Assembly: GCA_934427095.1 (NCBI GenBank) | Contig: CAKRYM010000094.1 | Location: forward strand, 1-6,269 | Length of the DNA: 6,269 bases | Source: an uncultured Bacillota bacterium | GTDB lineage: Bacteria; Bacillota; Dehalobacteriia; UBA4068 | Reading direction: 5' to 3' | In this document: piece by piece, positions 5,979-6,269 of the stretch | Numbering within the stretch: the first letter of the stretch is position 1 | Layout of the letters: the number at the start of each line of letters is the position of its first letter | Made by a program: the position numbers and the translations under genes | The notes under the pieces: model-generated | The model's input: the letters and a program-made list of their open reading frames with translations, nothing else | Told to the model about the DNA's origin: nothing | Database searches by the model: none

Positions 5979-6024
5979 AAAGCCCCTGCTAGATCGGTTT
6001 GTTGATCGGTTTAGCAGGGGTTTT
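5979..6024 (+). terminator. Intrinsic terminator after tRNA-Lys
   Basis: CCCCTGCTA (5983-5991) pairs perfectly with TAGCAGGGG (6012-6020). The stem is extended by A-T pairs outside it (AAA at 5979-5981 with TTT at 6022-6024) and weaker pairs inside. The U-tract is short (four T). The 20-base loop side contains the 9-mer GATCGGTTT twice (5992-6000 and 6004-6012). Its position just after the CCA end fits a tRNA transcript terminator, which could also end read-through from dnaB. Confidence 0.75.
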
Positions 6025-6269
6025 CATGTCGTTCTTGTCGTTTTTCGTTTTCTATTGTTTTTATGTTGGGGTACTTACTATCGCTTGACCACACATGAAA
6101 ATTAACATCGAATATTCCAATTGTGCCATAGGGGGCGTTTATCCTAAACCAAAATATTACGGATTTGATGTTATGATGAGAGTATATGGGGCCATTATGT
6201 CTGGCCTATTGTGTTTTACTACAATCACCCATTGCTCTTATTAAATGAATGGTTTGGTTAGCGCTGACT
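6025..6269. other. Terminal non-coding stretch with no supportable gene
   Basis: The last 245 bases are AT-rich. The longest notable frame is ATG 6095 to TAA 6244 on the + strand (49 residues, starting MKINIEYSN). It has no Shine-Dalgarno sequence in front of it, no recognisable motif and a composition that does not look clearly like protein. I saw no RNA gene, insertion-sequence end or strong hairpin here on either strand. It may be spacer or a decayed gene, or belong to a feature that continues beyond the window. Confidence 0.4.

Noticed and set aside
5893..6105. A 70-codon + strand frame starting MFGPIAQLVEHLTLNQGVPGSSPCWPT.
   Set aside because: It is the well-known false protein obtained by translating a tRNA gene; it covers the whole tRNA-Lys and its terminator.
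6095..6244. A 49-codon + strand frame starting MKINIEYSN.
   Set aside because: There is no ribosome binding site, no recognisable motif and no supporting context; kept only as a note in the terminal region entry.

Overview
The window looks like a core chromosomal segment of a low-to-moderate GC Bacillota (Firmicutes). The evidence is strong AGGAGG-type ribosome binding sites, GTG and TTG starts, near-consensus sigma-A promoters, and the gene order DUF2232/YybS-like membrane protein, rplI, dnaB, which matches the yybS-(gdpP)-rplI-dnaC neighbourhood of Bacillus subtilis. The protein style and the tRNA-Lys sequence would fit the Negativicutes, but that placement is an impression and not a proof. 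There is no sign of an insertion sequence, prophage, CRISPR array or integron.

Left part (1-1860): a four-helix membrane protein of unknown function on the + strand, probably continuing upstream of the window, converges on a signal peptidase I gene on the - strand. A strong symmetric hairpin at 492-519 sits between their stop codons and can terminate both. The signal peptidase has an unusual architecture. A normal membrane-anchored catalytic domain (Ser300/Lys343) follows about 265 residues of predicted cytoplasmic coiled coil and a Pro/Glu/Gln linker.

Middle (1861-2116): a divergent AT-rich control region. An extended -10 promoter reads left into the signal peptidase gene, and a TTTACA-17-TATAAT promoter reads right into rnhA.

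Right part (2117-5830): rnhA (RNase HI, all catalytic residues present), a DUF2232 membrane protein with a TTG start and a hydrophilic, proline-rich N-terminal extension, rplI (ribosomal protein L9) and dnaB (replicative helicase) all read rightward. The gaps are short (45, 84 and 30 nt) and contain no terminator, so they may form one transcription unit linking RNA-primer/R-loop removal, translation and fork unwinding. The gdpP gene that often sits between yybS and rplI is absent. In its place is a 12-codon GTG micro-ORF with its own ribosome binding site.

End (5831-6269): a perfect-consensus promoter drives a tRNA-Lys(CTT) with encoded CCA, followed by a hairpin terminator. The last ~245 bases hold no supportable gene. 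The tRNA T-stem has one C-U mismatch. I found no convincing novel multi-gene system. The most interesting items are the coiled-coil signal peptidase and the missing gdpP with its micro-ORF.
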